A DNA stretch of 64,000 nt from Rubrivivax gelatinosus IL144 (GTDB lineage Bacteria; Pseudomonadota; Gammaproteobacteria; Burkholderiales; Burkholderiaceae_C): NCBI RefSeq assembly GCF_000284255.1, contig NC_017075.1, forward strand, positions 3,100,001 through 3,164,000. The letters are read 5' to 3'. The translations under genes and the position numbers were made by a program. The notes beneath the pieces were generated by a model. That model was not told the DNA's origin. It did no database searches and was given only the letters and a program-made list of their open reading frames with translations. Position 1 is the stretch's first letter; every line of letters starts with the position of its first letter. Positions 18,896 to 27,989 of this stretch are shown here, in pieces.

Positions 18896-21439
18896 TCAGT
18901 GAGTAGAGGCGGAACGGCCCTCCGCGGCGCTTTGCCGGAGCAGGCCCGCCGTCGTGTCCTTCTCCAGCCGGCCCAGCGGCGGGATCACCAGCGTCGTGTA
19001 CTCGGCGTACTGGGCGTCGGGCAGGTCACGCAAGGCCAGGCGCTGCATGCGCGGCTGCTCGATCGGCAGCCACGCCGCTTCGTAGAGGATCACTTCGTGC
19101 TCCGGCGGGTACCAGCGCAGCAGCTTGTCCACCAGCGCCTTCAGGCCCTCGCGCTCGGCATGAAAGCGTGCACATGTGAGGTCGCCGGCCAGCGCCACCT
19201 GCCACAGCAGCACCAGGCCGGCGCTGTCGATGCGGCGGTCGTAGACCAGGAAGTGCGTCGCTTCCATCGACTGCACGCCGCGCCGGCCCGGGTCCAGACC
19301 GAGGTCGGCGTACAGGCAGGCTTCGGCCGAGATGCCCGGTTCCATGCGCGCCGGGATGCCTTCGGCGCGTGCCTTGCGCACCACCACGTGCGGCACGTCG
19401 GCGAACACGCCCGGGTGGCCGTAGAACACGGCGCAGACGCGCTTGCCGGCACGCACCTCGGTCATGATCCGCTCGTCGATCTCGCGATAGGTCTCGCGCC
19501 GGTCCTTGCCCGGCGCGTAGTGCAGACCGAGGTTGATCGCATCCGGCCGCAGGCTGCTGATCATCGCCAGCGCCATCGGGTTCACCAGGCAGAACACCCG
19601 CTCGGCCTCGCGGATCTCCGACAGGCAGCGCTCGCTGGCGTGGCGGCCGAAATCGATGCCGCTGCCCACCACCACCAGGCTGGCCGGCCCGCTCTTGCGC
19701 GGCTCGTGGCCGCCGGCACGCACCACGCGGTTGCGCCCGGCGTGTTTGGCACGGTAGAGCGCCTGGTCGGCCTCATGCACCAGTTGCTCCAGCGTGCTCG
19801 CTTGTTCGTTGGCTTCGCAGATGCCGGAGCTGATGCTGAAGTGCACCGTCCTGCCGAAGACGGTGATCGGCTCGATGCGCTCGCGCAAGCGCTGCAGCAG
19901 CGCCTCGGCATGCGGGGCATCGCCCTCGACGAGGATCATGAACTCGTCGCCGCCGCTGCGTCCGGCGATGCCGCCTTCGCCCACGACCTCGGCGATCCAG
20001 GTCCCGAGCGAGCGCAGCGTTTCGTCGCCGGCGGCGTGACCGAAGTGGTCGTTGACGCCCTTGAAGCGGTCGACGTCGGCGACGATCGCGGTGAACGGCC
20101 GCCCCCGCTTGCGCGCCGCGGCGAAGGCCGCTTCGCCGAGCTTGTGCACCTGCTGGTAGTTGTAGAGGCGGGTCAGGCCGTCGTGTTCGGACTGCCAGCG
20201 GTAGCGCCGACGCTCGAGTGCGGTATGCCGCAGCAGCGCCGTCAGCAGGATCGCGGCCAGCAGCAGGCCACCGATGCCTCCCCACAGCAGCCACTGCCGG
20301 CGCTCTGCCGCGGTGACCTGCAGCGTCGCCAGTTCCTTCTCGGCCTGCAGCAGCGCGATCTGCTGCTCCTTCAGGCGGGTGTCGAACTGCACCTGCAGAA
20401 AGGCCAGCCGGCGCTCGCGCGCCTCGCTCTCGGCCGACGCCGACGCCGTCGCCGGGGCGGCTCTCTTGTAGTGCGCCAGGGCCTCGGCGAACTCGCCACG
20501 CTTCTCGGCCAGGCGCGCCAGGAGGCCTTCCGTTTCCGCCACCGCCGAATCGGCATTCCGGCCGCGGTAGTAACGCAGGATATCGGTCAGCAGCTTGCCG
20601 GCACGGTCCAGGTCACGTCCCGAGTCGATCAGGCTGCCCGCCAGCGCCTGGCGCGAGTCCCACTGGCCAGCGGCGTAGCCGGCCTTCTCGTACTCCGCCA
20701 ACGCCTGGCCAAACCAGCGCAAGGCCTCGCCATGCAAGCCCTGCGCGGCCAGCATCCTGCCGACCCCGTACTTGCCGTTGGCGGCGAACACCATGTCGCC
20801 AGCGCGCGTGCAGGCCTCGATCTGCCGCCGATGCCAATGTTCGGCGTCCCGGAACCGGCGCGAAAGCTCCTCGGCCGTCGCGATGTGGGTCAAAGCCATG
20901 CACCGGCCATGGCCGTCGCCTCGCTCTTCGACCAACGAGAGCTCGCGCATTGCGAGTTCGCGCGCTTTGCCGGTTTCGCCGACCAAGGAGTACACGTAGC
21001 TGGCGACGCCCAACAGACGCGCCGACTCTTCTGGCGCCTCGTCCAGATAGCCGAGCGCCTCGTCGAGCCAGGTGAACGCCCGTACCCATTGCTCGACGTT
21101 CGCCGCGACGCTGATTGCGGTGCTATAGGCGCGAACGCGCAGTGCAGCGGGAAGCGGCGAATCCTGAAGCAACGCGCTCAACCCTTGGATCGCGCCGCTC
21201 TCGTCGCCCGACAGTGCGAGCATTCGCAGCCGCACGAACTCCACCCGCTGCCGCTGCTCGCGGCTCAGCGCCTCCAGTCGCGGGGACAGCGCCTGGATGT
21301 TGTCAGTGGTCTGCCGCCAGTTCGCAGTGGCGCCCAGACGCTCGATCTCGGCGACCTGCGGTTCCAGCGCCTCGCCGGCAAACGCAGGACCGCCGACGAG
21401 CGCAAACCACAAAGACGCAACGAGCCAGGATGCACGCAT
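18896..21439 (-). CDS. Fusion protein: TPR sensor, TM, GGDEF cyclase, borosin-type N-methyltransferase
   Basis: An 847-residue protein of three parts. After a signal peptide, residues about 25-330 form TPR-like helical repeats, then a coiled coil and one membrane helix near 383-403. A diguanylate cyclase domain (about 415-580) has an intact GGDEF at 496-500, but no RxxD inhibitory site precedes it. From about 588 a tetrapyrrole-methylase-superfamily domain begins with LVVVGSGIDF and carries VFYGHPGVFADVPHVV (GHPG at 674-677) and ARMEPGISAEACLYADLGLD, then EATHFLVYDR and LLWQVA. These blocks resemble the fungal OphMA and bacterial SonM enzymes that N-methylate peptide backbones with SAM. A borosin-like precursor gene ends 24 bp upstream on the same strand. 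GGDEF fused to such a methyltransferase is not an arrangement I know. Confidence 0.85.
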   Translation of the reverse strand: MRASWLVASLWFALVGGPAFAGEALEPQVAEIERLGATANWRQTTDNIQALSPRLEALSREQRQRVEFVRLRMLALSGDESGAIQGLSALLQDSPLPAALRVRAYSTAISVAANVEQWVRAFTWLDEALGYLDEAPEESARLLGVASYVYSLVGETGKARELAMRELSLVEERGDGHGRCMALTHIATAEELSRRFRDAEHWHRRQIEACTRAGDMVFAANGKYGVGRMLAAQGLHGEALRWFGQALAEYEKAGYAAGQWDSRQALAGSLIDSGRDLDRAGKLLTDILRYYRGRNADSAVAETEGLLARLAEKRGEFAEALAHYKRAAPATASASAESEARERRLAFLQVQFDTRLKEQQIALLQAEKELATLQVTAAERRQWLLWGGIGGLLLAAILLTALLRHTALERRRYRWQSEHDGLTRLYNYQQVHKLGEAAFAAARKRGRPFTAIVADVDRFKGVNDHFGHAAGDETLRSLGTWIAEVVGEGGIAGRSGGDEFMILVEGDAPHAEALLQRLRERIEPITVFGRTVHFSISSGICEANEQASTLEQLVHEADQALYRAKHAGRNRVVRAGGHEPRKSGPASLVVVGSGIDFGRHASERCLSEIREAERVFCLVNPMALAMISSLRPDAINLGLHYAPGKDRRETYREIDERIMTEVRAGKRVCAVFYGHPGVFADVPHVVVRKARAEGIPARMEPGISAEACLYADLGLDPGRRGVQSMEATHFLVYDRRIDSAGLVLLWQVALAGDLTCARFHAEREGLKALVDKLLRWYPPEHEVILYEAAWLPIEQPRMQRLALRDLPDAQYAEYTTLVIPPLGRLEKDTTAGLLRQSAAEGRSASTH

Positions 21440-21463
21440 GCCGGCCCCAATGCCCTAGAAAGC

Positions 21464-21682
21464 CTAGTTGTCGTAGGCGTGGATGAGGTGATTGGTCGCG
21501 AACTGCCCGTCTTGCAGCCCGGTGAGGCGCTTGATCGCTTCGTAGTCCTTGTTCAGCAGCGCAGCGCTCTCTTCGGCGGACAGACCGAAGCGGCTGATCA
21601 CCGCCTGCGGGTTCTGCTCGTACTCGCTGCTCAACGCAGCATCACTGCCCAGCTTCCTCATCAGGTCAAGCAGCTTCGACAT
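21464..21682 (-). CDS. Split-borosin precursor peptide
   Basis: A 72-residue peptide. The leader (about 1-55: MSKLLDLMRKLGSDAALSSE, NPQAVISRFGLSAEESAALL) is a small helical LigA-like domain of the kind that docks SonA-type precursors on their methyltransferase. The C-terminal tail GQFATNHLIHAYDN is the likely core that would receive alpha-N-methyl groups. The start at 21682 is supported by AGAGGA upstream and by the leader alignment; a longer frame to 21787 adds unrelated residues. It is the first gene of a two-gene operon with the GGDEF-methyltransferase fusion. No protease or exporter is adjacent. The leader type is clear; the methylated positions are not predictable here. Confidence 0.82.
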   Translation of the reverse strand: MSKLLDLMRKLGSDAALSSEYEQNPQAVISRFGLSAEESAALLNKDYEAIKRLTGLQDGQFATNHLIHAYDN

Positions 21683-21976
21683 GTCGCCCGTTCCTCTTCT
21701 TGATGATCGAAAACGTGATCCAGCCGTTTCGCGGACCGGATCGACCGATGACGGCTCGGCCGCCGGACGCTGCCCTGTCGGGCCCACGCACGGGTGACGA
21801 ACCTAGCATAGAGGTCGACACGCCCCGGCTCACCCGGGTCAGCCGGGCAGCCGAGGCCGGCGCCCAGGCCGCCCGGGGCGTGACAAGTCGTGCGGAATGC
21901 CTCGTTGCCCTGTCTGCTGCGTGCAACGCGGGCCTGCCACGAGGCCGGCATCCGGCGCCCTCGCGACGACCTGGAC
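21683..21976. other. Non-coding region upstream of the borosin operon
   Basis: About 294 bp between the precursor start and the end of the upstream cyclase gene. On the minus strand a weak -10-like TATGCT lies at 21805-21810 without a recognisable -35 hexamer. I saw no c-di-GMP riboswitch-like fold, no tRNA and no convincing small gene. The operon promoter is presumably here. Confidence 0.4.
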
Positions 21977-23335
21977 CTAGGCCCTCGCCTCGTCCGTGTC
22001 CCCGGCGACGCACACCCGGTTGCCGCCGGCCCGCTTGGCGCGATACATCGCCTCGTCGGCGCGGTCGATGAGCGGGTCGGCCTCTTCGCCGTCTTTCGGA
22101 TAACCGACGAGGCCGATGCTGGGCGACACCAGGACGGCGTTTCCGGCGACGTCGAAGGGCTCGCACAGCGCCGCACGGATCTTCTCGGCCACCAAGGCCG
22201 CGTCCTCGGGCGCGTGCAGCTGGGCGAGCAGCACGACGAACTCGTCGCCGGCCATGCGGCCGACGGTGTCGGACGCGCGCACGCAGTGCTTCAGGCGCTG
22301 CGCCACCTGCTGCAGCAGGCCGTCGCCGACGGCGTGGCCGAAACGGTCGTTCACCGGCTTGAAGTCGTCGAGGTCCAGGTACATCAGCGCCAGGCCCGTG
22401 CCGTCGCGCCGCGCGCGTGCCAGCGCCATCGCGACGCGGTCGCGCACCAGGTTGCGGTTGGGCAGATCGGTCAGCGCGTCGTGCTGGGCCACGTGCTGCA
22501 GCCGCAGCTGCCCCTGCTTGCGCTCGATGGCGTCGGCGATCTGCGCCGACACGAACTTCAGCAGCTCGACGTCGGCCTGGCCGTACCGCACCTCGGGCGA
22601 ATGGCTCTTCACGAGCAGCGCGCCGATGACACCGTGCGCGACGCCGAGCGGCACGCCCAGCCAGTCGACCGGCGTGCGCACGGGCTGCGCGGGGTCCACG
22701 GCATCGTGGCTGACCAGCCGCTCCTTGCCGCCGCGGATCAGCTCGGTGCACAAGGTCTCGGCGTCCAGCGTGCCCGGCTCCAGCGGCGCACGGTCCTGGT
22801 CGACGAAATACGGGAAGCTCAGCCAGTCGCCGGCGGCGTCGTACAGCGCGACGAAGAAGTTCTTCGCCGGCAGCAGCCCGTCGATGATGCGGTGGATCTG
22901 CGCGAACAGCGCCAGCAGGTCCTCGGCCGCGTGCGCCGCCTCGGAGATCGCGTACAGCGCCGCCTGCATCGCCTCGGCGCGCTTGCGCGCCGTGACGTCG
23001 CGCGCCACGGCGACACGCACCCCGTCCAGCGGCGACCAGCGCGCCGACCACATGATGTGCACGACGCGCCCGTCCTTGCGCACGTAGCGGTTCTCGAAGA
23101 TCGGCTTGTGCTGGTAAGCGACGATCTCGGCCACGGCGACCAGCGTGCGCTCGCGGTCGTCGGGGTGGACGAAGCCGATCACCGGGCGGCCGATCATCTC
23201 CTCGGGCGGGTAGCCGAAGATGCGCTCACCGGCGGCACTGACGAAGACGAACCGGCCTTCGGTGTCGACGACGCAGACGGCGTCGAGCATCAGGTCGAGG
23301 ACGTTGGCCAGAAATGCTCGGTCCAGAGGTTCCAT
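21977..23335 (-). CDS. PAS-GAF-GGDEF diguanylate cyclase
   Basis: Cytosolic 452-residue protein that should make c-di-GMP. A PAS domain (about 10-125: AVCVVDTEGRFVFVSAAGER, IFGYPPEEMIG) is followed by a GAF domain (about 150-290) and a GGDEF domain (about 300-440). The active-site motif reads AGDEF, a variant found in active cyclases. An RxxD product-inhibition site (RASD) sits at the canonical distance before it. The start at 23335 is the first ATG before the PAS fold; upstream codons approach the divergent lysR. It is on the same strand as the borosin operon, but 294 bp apart, so probably a separate transcript. Confidence 0.9.
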   Translation of the reverse strand: MEPLDRAFLANVLDLMLDAVCVVDTEGRFVFVSAAGERIFGYPPEEMIGRPVIGFVHPDDRERTLVAVAEIVAYQHKPIFENRYVRKDGRVVHIMWSARWSPLDGVRVAVARDVTARKRAEAMQAALYAISEAAHAAEDLLALFAQIHRIIDGLLPAKNFFVALYDAAGDWLSFPYFVDQDRAPLEPGTLDAETLCTELIRGGKERLVSHDAVDPAQPVRTPVDWLGVPLGVAHGVIGALLVKSHSPEVRYGQADVELLKFVSAQIADAIERKQGQLRLQHVAQHDALTDLPNRNLVRDRVAMALARARRDGTGLALMYLDLDDFKPVNDRFGHAVGDGLLQQVAQRLKHCVRASDTVGRMAGDEFVVLLAQLHAPEDAALVAEKIRAALCEPFDVAGNAVLVSPSIGLVGYPKDGEEADPLIDRADEAMYRAKRAGGNRVCVAGDTDEARA

Positions 23336-23423
23336 CGCCGCAGCATTCTCGTCGAGCCGCCGCGATCCGGCTGCGAACTGCTGCGCAGCCGCCGCCGGCC
23401 AGGCCACGCGCTAGGCTTGCGCC

Positions 23424-24317
23424 ATGAAGATCGATTTCGACGGCGTGCAGGCGTTTGTCGCCATCGCCGAGCTCGGCGGCTTCAACAAGGCCGCGCGCGA
23501 GCTGCACGTGACGCAGACCGCGCTGACGCGGCGCGTGCAGAAGCTCGAGGCCTACCTGGGGCTGAAGCTGCTGGACCGCACGACGCGCCGCGTCGAGCTG
23601 ACGGCCGTCGGCCGCGAGTTCCTGCCGCAGGCACGCGCCATCGTCCAGGAGATGACGGCCGCCGTCGAGCAGCTGAAGGACATGTCGCGCCGCTCCACCG
23701 GCCACTTCACGCTGGCCTGCATCCCGTCGATGACGTCCCACGTGCTGCCCCGCGTAATGCAGCGCTACGCCCAGCTCCACCCCGGCAACCGCATCCGGCT
23801 GCTCGACGGCAGCTCGCACGAGGTGCGCAACGCGGTGCTCGGCGGCCAGGCCGAACTCGGCATCGCGGTGCACGGCGAGAAACACCCCGACCTGGCCGAG
23901 ACGGTGCTGTTCGCCGACGAGCTGGTGCTGCTGTGCCGCAGCCCGCATGCGCTGGAAGACCGCGACAGCGTGACCTGGGGCGACCTGCGCGACACCGAGC
24001 TGATCGGCATCAGCAGCTTCACCGCGACGCGCGTCTTCATGGACTATCAGCTCGCCAAACAAGGCATCCGGCTGCAAGGCCACTGCGAGGTCCAGCACCA
24101 CGCGACGGCGATCAACCTCGTCGCCGCCGGCGTCGGCAGCGCGATCCTGCCGTCGTCGGCCTTCGAGGAAGGCGACCGCCCGGGCGTGCGCAAGATCCCG
24201 CTGACCCAGCCTACGGTCAAGCGCAAGGTGTCGCTGCTGCGCACGCGCCATGGCGGGCTGTCGCCGGCGGCCCAGGCCTTCCACGAGCTGCTGAAGGCCA
24301 CGCCACTGGGCAACTGA
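23424..24317 (+). CDS. LysR-family regulator, probably of the tcu operon
   Basis: A 297-residue LysR-type regulator. The winged helix-turn-helix (about 1-65) includes FVAIAELGGFNKAARELHVT and ALTRRVQKLEAYLG. The effector-binding domain (about 92-290) includes HFTLACIPSM and LVAAGVGSAILPSSAF. It lies directly upstream of tcuA in the same direction, in the position of TcuR in Salmonella, so tricarballylate or a related acid is the likely inducer. It is divergent from the PAS-GAF-GGDEF gene with an 88-bp gap that could hold shared control sites. Confidence 0.88.
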   Translation: MKIDFDGVQAFVAIAELGGFNKAARELHVTQTALTRRVQKLEAYLGLKLLDRTTRRVELTAVGREFLPQARAIVQEMTAAVEQLKDMSRRSTGHFTLACIPSMTSHVLPRVMQRYAQLHPGNRIRLLDGSSHEVRNAVLGGQAELGIAVHGEKHPDLAETVLFADELVLLCRSPHALEDRDSVTWGDLRDTELIGISSFTATRVFMDYQLAKQGIRLQGHCEVQHHATAINLVAAGVGSAILPSSAFEEGDRPGVRKIPLTQPTVKRKVSLLRTRHGGLSPAAQAFHELLKATPLGN

Positions 24318-24324
24318 GTGATGC

Positions 24325-24354
24325 GCGGAACGCAATAATTCCGCCCTGTTTTTC
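24325..24354 (+). terminator. Weak intrinsic terminator candidate after the lysR gene
   Basis: Six-base stem GCGGAA / TTCCGC with an eight-base loop, followed by CCTGTTTTTC. It could separate the regulator from tcuA, or attenuate read-through. The stem is short. Confidence 0.4.
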
Positions 24355-24417
24355 ACTTCCCAGATCAATCGCCGACTCCAAGAATCCGCCGTCCTCGTTC
24401 CAGGCGGTGTTTTCTCG

Positions 24418-25830
24418 ATGAGTCCCGACGTGCTGGTCATCGGCGGCGGCAACGCCGCCTTGTGCGCCGCCCTGATGGCGGCCGAAGCGGGCGCCAGCGT
24501 GCTGATGCTGGAAGCCGCGCCGCGCGCCTGGCGCGGCGGCAACTCGGCGCACACGCGCAACCTGCGCTGCATGCACGACGCGCCGCAGGACGTGCTGGTC
24601 GAGGCCTATCCCGAAGAGGAGTTCTGGCAGGACCTGCTGAAGGTCACCGGCGGCCTCACCGACGAGCGCCTGGCGCGGCTGACGATCCGCGCCTCGGCGA
24701 CCTGCCGCGACTGGATGCGCCGCCACGGCGTGCACTTCCAGCCGCCGCTGTCGGGCGCGCTGCACGTCGCGCGCACCAACGCCTTCTTCATGGGCGGCGG
24801 CAAGGCGCTGGTCAACGCCTACTACCGCAGCGCCGAAAAGCTGGGCGTGCGCGTGCGCTACGAAGCGCCGGTCGACCGACTCGAAATCGAAGACGGCCGC
24901 TTCGTCGCCGCGCACGTCGGCGGCGAACGCATCGAGGCCGGCGCCTGCGTGCTGGCCGCCGGCGGCTTCGAGTCCAACCGCGAGTGGCTGCGCGAGGCCT
25001 GGGGCGAGAACGGGCGCGGCGAATGGCCGGCCGACAACTTCATCATCCGCGGCACGCGTTTCAACCGCGGCGTGCTGCTCAGGCACCTGCTGGCCGACCA
25101 CGGCGCCGAGCGCATCGGCGACCCGACCCAGGCCCACATGGTGGCCATCGACGCGCGTGCGCCGCTGTACGACGGCGGCATCTGCACACGCATCGACTGC
25201 GTCTCGCTGGGCGTCGTCGTCAACCGGCAGGCGCAGCGCTTCTACGACGAAGGCGAGGACTTCTGGCCCAAGCGCTACGCGATCTGGGGCCGCCTGGTCG
25301 CGCAGCAGTCGGGGCAGATCGCCTACTCGGTGATCGACGCCAAGGCCATCGGCCGCTTCATGCCGCCGGTGTTCCCCGGCACTCGGGCCGAGACGCTGCC
25401 CGGGCTCGCCCTGGCGCTGGGGCTGGACGTCGAGGCCTTCATGCAGACCCTGCTCGCCTACAACGCCGCCTGCCGGCCCGGCCATTTCGACCACACGCGG
25501 CTGGACGACTGCCGCACCGAGGGCCTGTCGCCGCCCAAGACCCACTGGGCGCGGCCGATCGACACGCCGCCCTTCCACGCCTACGCGGTGCGGCCCGGCA
25601 TCACCTTCACCTACCTGGGGCTGCGCACCGACGAGACGGCTGCGGTGCGCTTCGGCGGCCAGCCCAGCGAGAACCTGTTCGTGGCCGGCGAGATGATGGC
25701 CGGCAACGTGCTCGGCAAGGGCTACACCGCCGGCGTCGGCATGTCGATCGGCACCGCCTTCGGCCGCATCGCCGGCCACAACGCGGCCCGCGCCGCCCAG
25801 CGCCAGGGAGCCCGCCATGCGCACGCTTGA
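24418..25830 (+). CDS. tcuA: FAD-dependent tricarballylate dehydrogenase TcuA
   Basis: A 470-residue flavoprotein of the fumarate-reductase/succinate-dehydrogenase flavoprotein family that oxidises tricarballylate to cis-aconitate. It has the N-terminal dinucleotide site [20 protein letters not shown], the TcuA-type stretch [20 protein letters not shown], and the C-terminal FAD segment [20 protein letters not shown]. Length matches TcuA (about 465). The tcuB start lies 14 bp inside its end, so the two are translationally coupled. Confidence 0.92.
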   Translation: MSPDVLVIGGGNAALCAALMAAEAGASVLMLEAAPRAWRGGNSAHTRNLRCMHDAPQDVLVEAYPEEEFWQDLLKVTGGLTDERLARLTIRASATCRDWMRRHGVHFQPPLSGALHVARTNAFFMGGGKALVNAYYRSAEKLGVRVRYEAPVDRLEIEDGRFVAAHVGGERIEAGACVLAAGGFESNREWLREAWGENGRGEWPADNFIIRGTRFNRGVLLRHLLADHGAERIGDPTQAHMVAIDARAPLYDGGICTRIDCVSLGVVVNRQAQRFYDEGEDFWPKRYAIWGRLVAQQSGQIAYSVIDAKAIGRFMPPVFPGTRAETLPGLALALGLDVEAFMQTLLAYNAACRPGHFDHTRLDDCRTEGLSPPKTHWARPIDTPPFHAYAVRPGITFTYLGLRTDETAAVRFGGQPSENLFVAGEMMAGNVLGKGYTAGVGMSIGTAFGRIAGHNAARAAQRQGARHAHA

Positions 25831-26989
25831 AGCGCTGACCCGCGAAGCCCGTGCGCTGGCCGAAGGCGAACTCGTCTTGACCGCCGAAGAAGCCGACGTC
25901 GCGCGTCAGATGACGATCTGCAACGGCTGCCGCTACTGCGAAGGCTTCTGCGCCGTGTTCCCGGCGATGACGCGGCGGCTGACCTTCGGCAAGGCCGAGG
26001 TGCATTACCTGGCCAACCTCTGCCACAACTGCGGCGCCTGCCTGCACGCCTGCCAGTACGCGCCGCCGCACGAGTTCGCCATCAACGTGCCGCAGGCGAT
26101 GGCGCGCGTGCGCGGCCAGACCTACGGCGACTACGCCTGGCCGCCGGCGCTGGGCGCGCTGTACCGGCGCAACGGGGCGACGCTGGCCGTCGCGCTGACG
26201 CTGGCGATCGCCGGCTTCCTGGCCGCCGCGGTGGCGTCCAACGGCCCGCTGTGGGGCGCGCAGCCCGGCGGCAACTTCTACGCCGTGTTCCCGCACCACC
26301 TGCTGGTCAGCCTGTTCGCGCCGGTGTTCCTGTTCGCCGTGCTCGCGCTGGGCCTGGGCGTGCGCCGCTTCTGGCGCGACCTGCTGCCGGTGACCAGCGG
26401 CCGGCCGACGACTGCGCCGGCCGCGGCCGAAGCCGTGCACGACGTGCTGCGGCTGAAGTACCTGGACGGCGGCCACGGCCAGGGCTGCCCCAACGAGGAC
26501 GACGCCTACACGCTGGCGCGCCGGCGCTGCCACCACCTGACCTTCTACGGCTTCGCCGCCTGTCTGGCGGCCACCGCGCTGGGCACGCTCTACCACTACG
26601 CCTTCAAGCTGCCGGCGCCCTACGACCTGCCCTCGCTGCCCAAGCTGCTGGGCGCGGCCGGCGGCCTGAGCCTGCTCGTCGGCACCGCGGGGCTGTGGCG
26701 GCTCAACCTTCGCCGCCACCCGCTGCATGGCGACGCGGCGCAGAAACCGATGGACCTGGGCTTCATCGCGCTGCTGTTCCTGACCAGCGCCAGCGGCCTG
26801 GCGCTGTGGCTGGCGCGCGGCACGCCGGCGATGGCGCTGCTGCTGTGCCTGCACCTGGGCGCGGTGATGGCGCTGTTCGCCACCCTGCCCTACGGCAAGT
26901 TCGCCCACGGCGTGTTCCGCAGCGCGGCACTGCTGCGCCACGCGGTGGAGAAACGCCAGCCCAACCCGGTCGGCCTGGGCGCCGACTGA
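25817..26989 (+). CDS. tcuB: Tricarballylate utilisation protein TcuB (4Fe-4S, membrane)
   Basis: A 390-residue membrane iron-sulfur protein that reoxidises the TcuA flavin and passes electrons to the quinone pool. Two Cys clusters for 4Fe-4S centres appear in [12 protein letters not shown] and [20 protein letters not shown]. About six hydrophobic helices follow from residue 110 on, with His residues suited to haem or quinone contact. GGGAG before the ATG and the overlap with tcuA confirm the start. Confidence 0.92.
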   Translation: MRTLEALTREARALAEGELVLTAEEADVARQMTICNGCRYCEGFCAVFPAMTRRLTFGKAEVHYLANLCHNCGACLHACQYAPPHEFAINVPQAMARVRGQTYGDYAWPPALGALYRRNGATLAVALTLAIAGFLAAAVASNGPLWGAQPGGNFYAVFPHHLLVSLFAPVFLFAVLALGLGVRRFWRDLLPVTSGRPTTAPAAAEAVHDVLRLKYLDGGHGQGCPNEDDAYTLARRRCHHLTFYGFAACLAATALGTLYHYAFKLPAPYDLPSLPKLLGAAGGLSLLVGTAGLWRLNLRRHPLHGDAAQKPMDLGFIALLFLTSASGLALWLARGTPAMALLLCLHLGAVMALFATLPYGKFAHGVFRSAALLRHAVEKRQPNPVGLGAD

Positions 26990-27011
26990 AAACACCAAGA
27001 CGGAGACAAGC

Positions 27012-27989
27012 ATGCACAAGAGACGACTGCTGCAAGGCGCTGCCGCCGCGGCCCTGGCCCTGCTCGCCCCGGCCTGGGCCGCCGCCCAGGCCTTCCCGCC
27101 CAAGCCCACGGTGACCATCGTCGTCGGCTTCGCCGCCGGCGGTGCCGCCGACGCCGCGGCCCGCGTGATCGGCAAGAAGCTGGGCGAGAACCTCGGCATC
27201 ACCGTCGTCATCGACAACAAACCCGGCGCCGGCGGCAACATCGCGCACCAGTTCGTCGCCAAGGGGCCGAGCGACGGCGCGACGCTGCTCTTCGGCTCGG
27301 TCGGGCCGCTGACGGTGGCGCCGCACCTGATGAAGCTGGGCTACGACCCGGTGAAGGACCTGGCGCCGATCACGATGGGCGTCAACTTCCCCAACGTGCT
27401 GGTCGTGCACGCCGGGCTGAAGATCCGCACGCTGGCCGAGTTCATCGATTACGCGAAGAAGAACCCGGGCAAGCTGGACTACGCTTCGACCGGCCCCGGC
27501 TCGGCCTCGCACCTGGCCGGCGAGATGCTCAACCACATGGCGAAGATCGAGACCGTGCACATCCCGTACAAAGGCGGCGCCCCGGCGATGCAGGATCTGC
27601 TGGCCGGCCGCGTGGCCTCGTACTACTCGACCTACTCGACCGCCCAGCCGCACATCGACAGCGGCGCGCTCGTCCCGCTGGCCAGCACCGGCCCGAAACG
27701 CCTGGCGGCGCTGCCCGCCGTGCCGACGATCGCCGAGTCGGGCTTCCCCGGCTACAGCGCGACCAACTGGTACGCCTTCCTGGCTTCGTCCAAGGTGCCG
27801 GCGGCGATCCTCGACCGCTGGAACCTCGAGCTGGTGAAGGTGCTGAAGTCGCCCGAGGTCGCCGCCGAACTGAACAAACACGGCATGCCGCCGCAACCCG
27901 GCACGCGCGAAGACCTGGCGCGTGAGATCGAACGCGAGACCGCCACCTGGGGCAAGGTGATCCGCGAGCGCAAGATCGTCGTGCAGTAA
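27012..27989 (+). CDS. Bug/TctC-family tripartite tricarboxylate receptor
   Basis: A 325-residue periplasmic solute-binding protein. A signal peptide with twin-Arg-like KRR start (MHKRRLLQGAAAAALALLAP) precedes the Bug fold: TIVVGFAAGGAADAAARVIG, NKPGAGGNIAHQFVAKG and YKGGAPAMQDLLAGRV. It would bind tricarballylate, citrate or another carboxylate. GGAG precedes the ATG. No TctA or TctB membrane subunit is present in the operon, so it either works with a permease encoded elsewhere or only senses ligand. It replaces the MFS carrier TcuC of Salmonella. Confidence 0.92.
   Translation: MHKRRLLQGAAAAALALLAPAWAAAQAFPPKPTVTIVVGFAAGGAADAAARVIGKKLGENLGITVVIDNKPGAGGNIAHQFVAKGPSDGATLLFGSVGPLTVAPHLMKLGYDPVKDLAPITMGVNFPNVLVVHAGLKIRTLAEFIDYAKKNPGKLDYASTGPGSASHLAGEMLNHMAKIETVHIPYKGGAPAMQDLLAGRVASYYSTYSTAQPHIDSGALVPLASTGPKRLAALPAVPTIAESGFPGYSATNWYAFLASSKVPAAILDRWNLELVKVLKSPEVAAELNKHGMPPQPGTREDLAREIERETATWGKVIRERKIVVQ

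Noticed and set aside
18896..19680. Siroheme or cobalamin methylase as the C-terminal domain of the GGDEF fusion
   Set aside because: The GHPGVF, MEPGISAE and LLWQ blocks follow the borosin branch, and a borosin-like precursor is adjacent.
21683..21976. Possible c-di-GMP riboswitch before the borosin operon
   Set aside because: No GEMM-type conserved core was seen on the minus strand; only ordinary GC-rich sequence and a weak -10.
24418..25830. Fumarate reductase flavoprotein or 3-ketosteroid dehydrogenase as the identity of the FAD protein
   Set aside because: The partner TcuB with its two Cys clusters, the adjacent LysR and TcuA-specific stretches favour TcuA.
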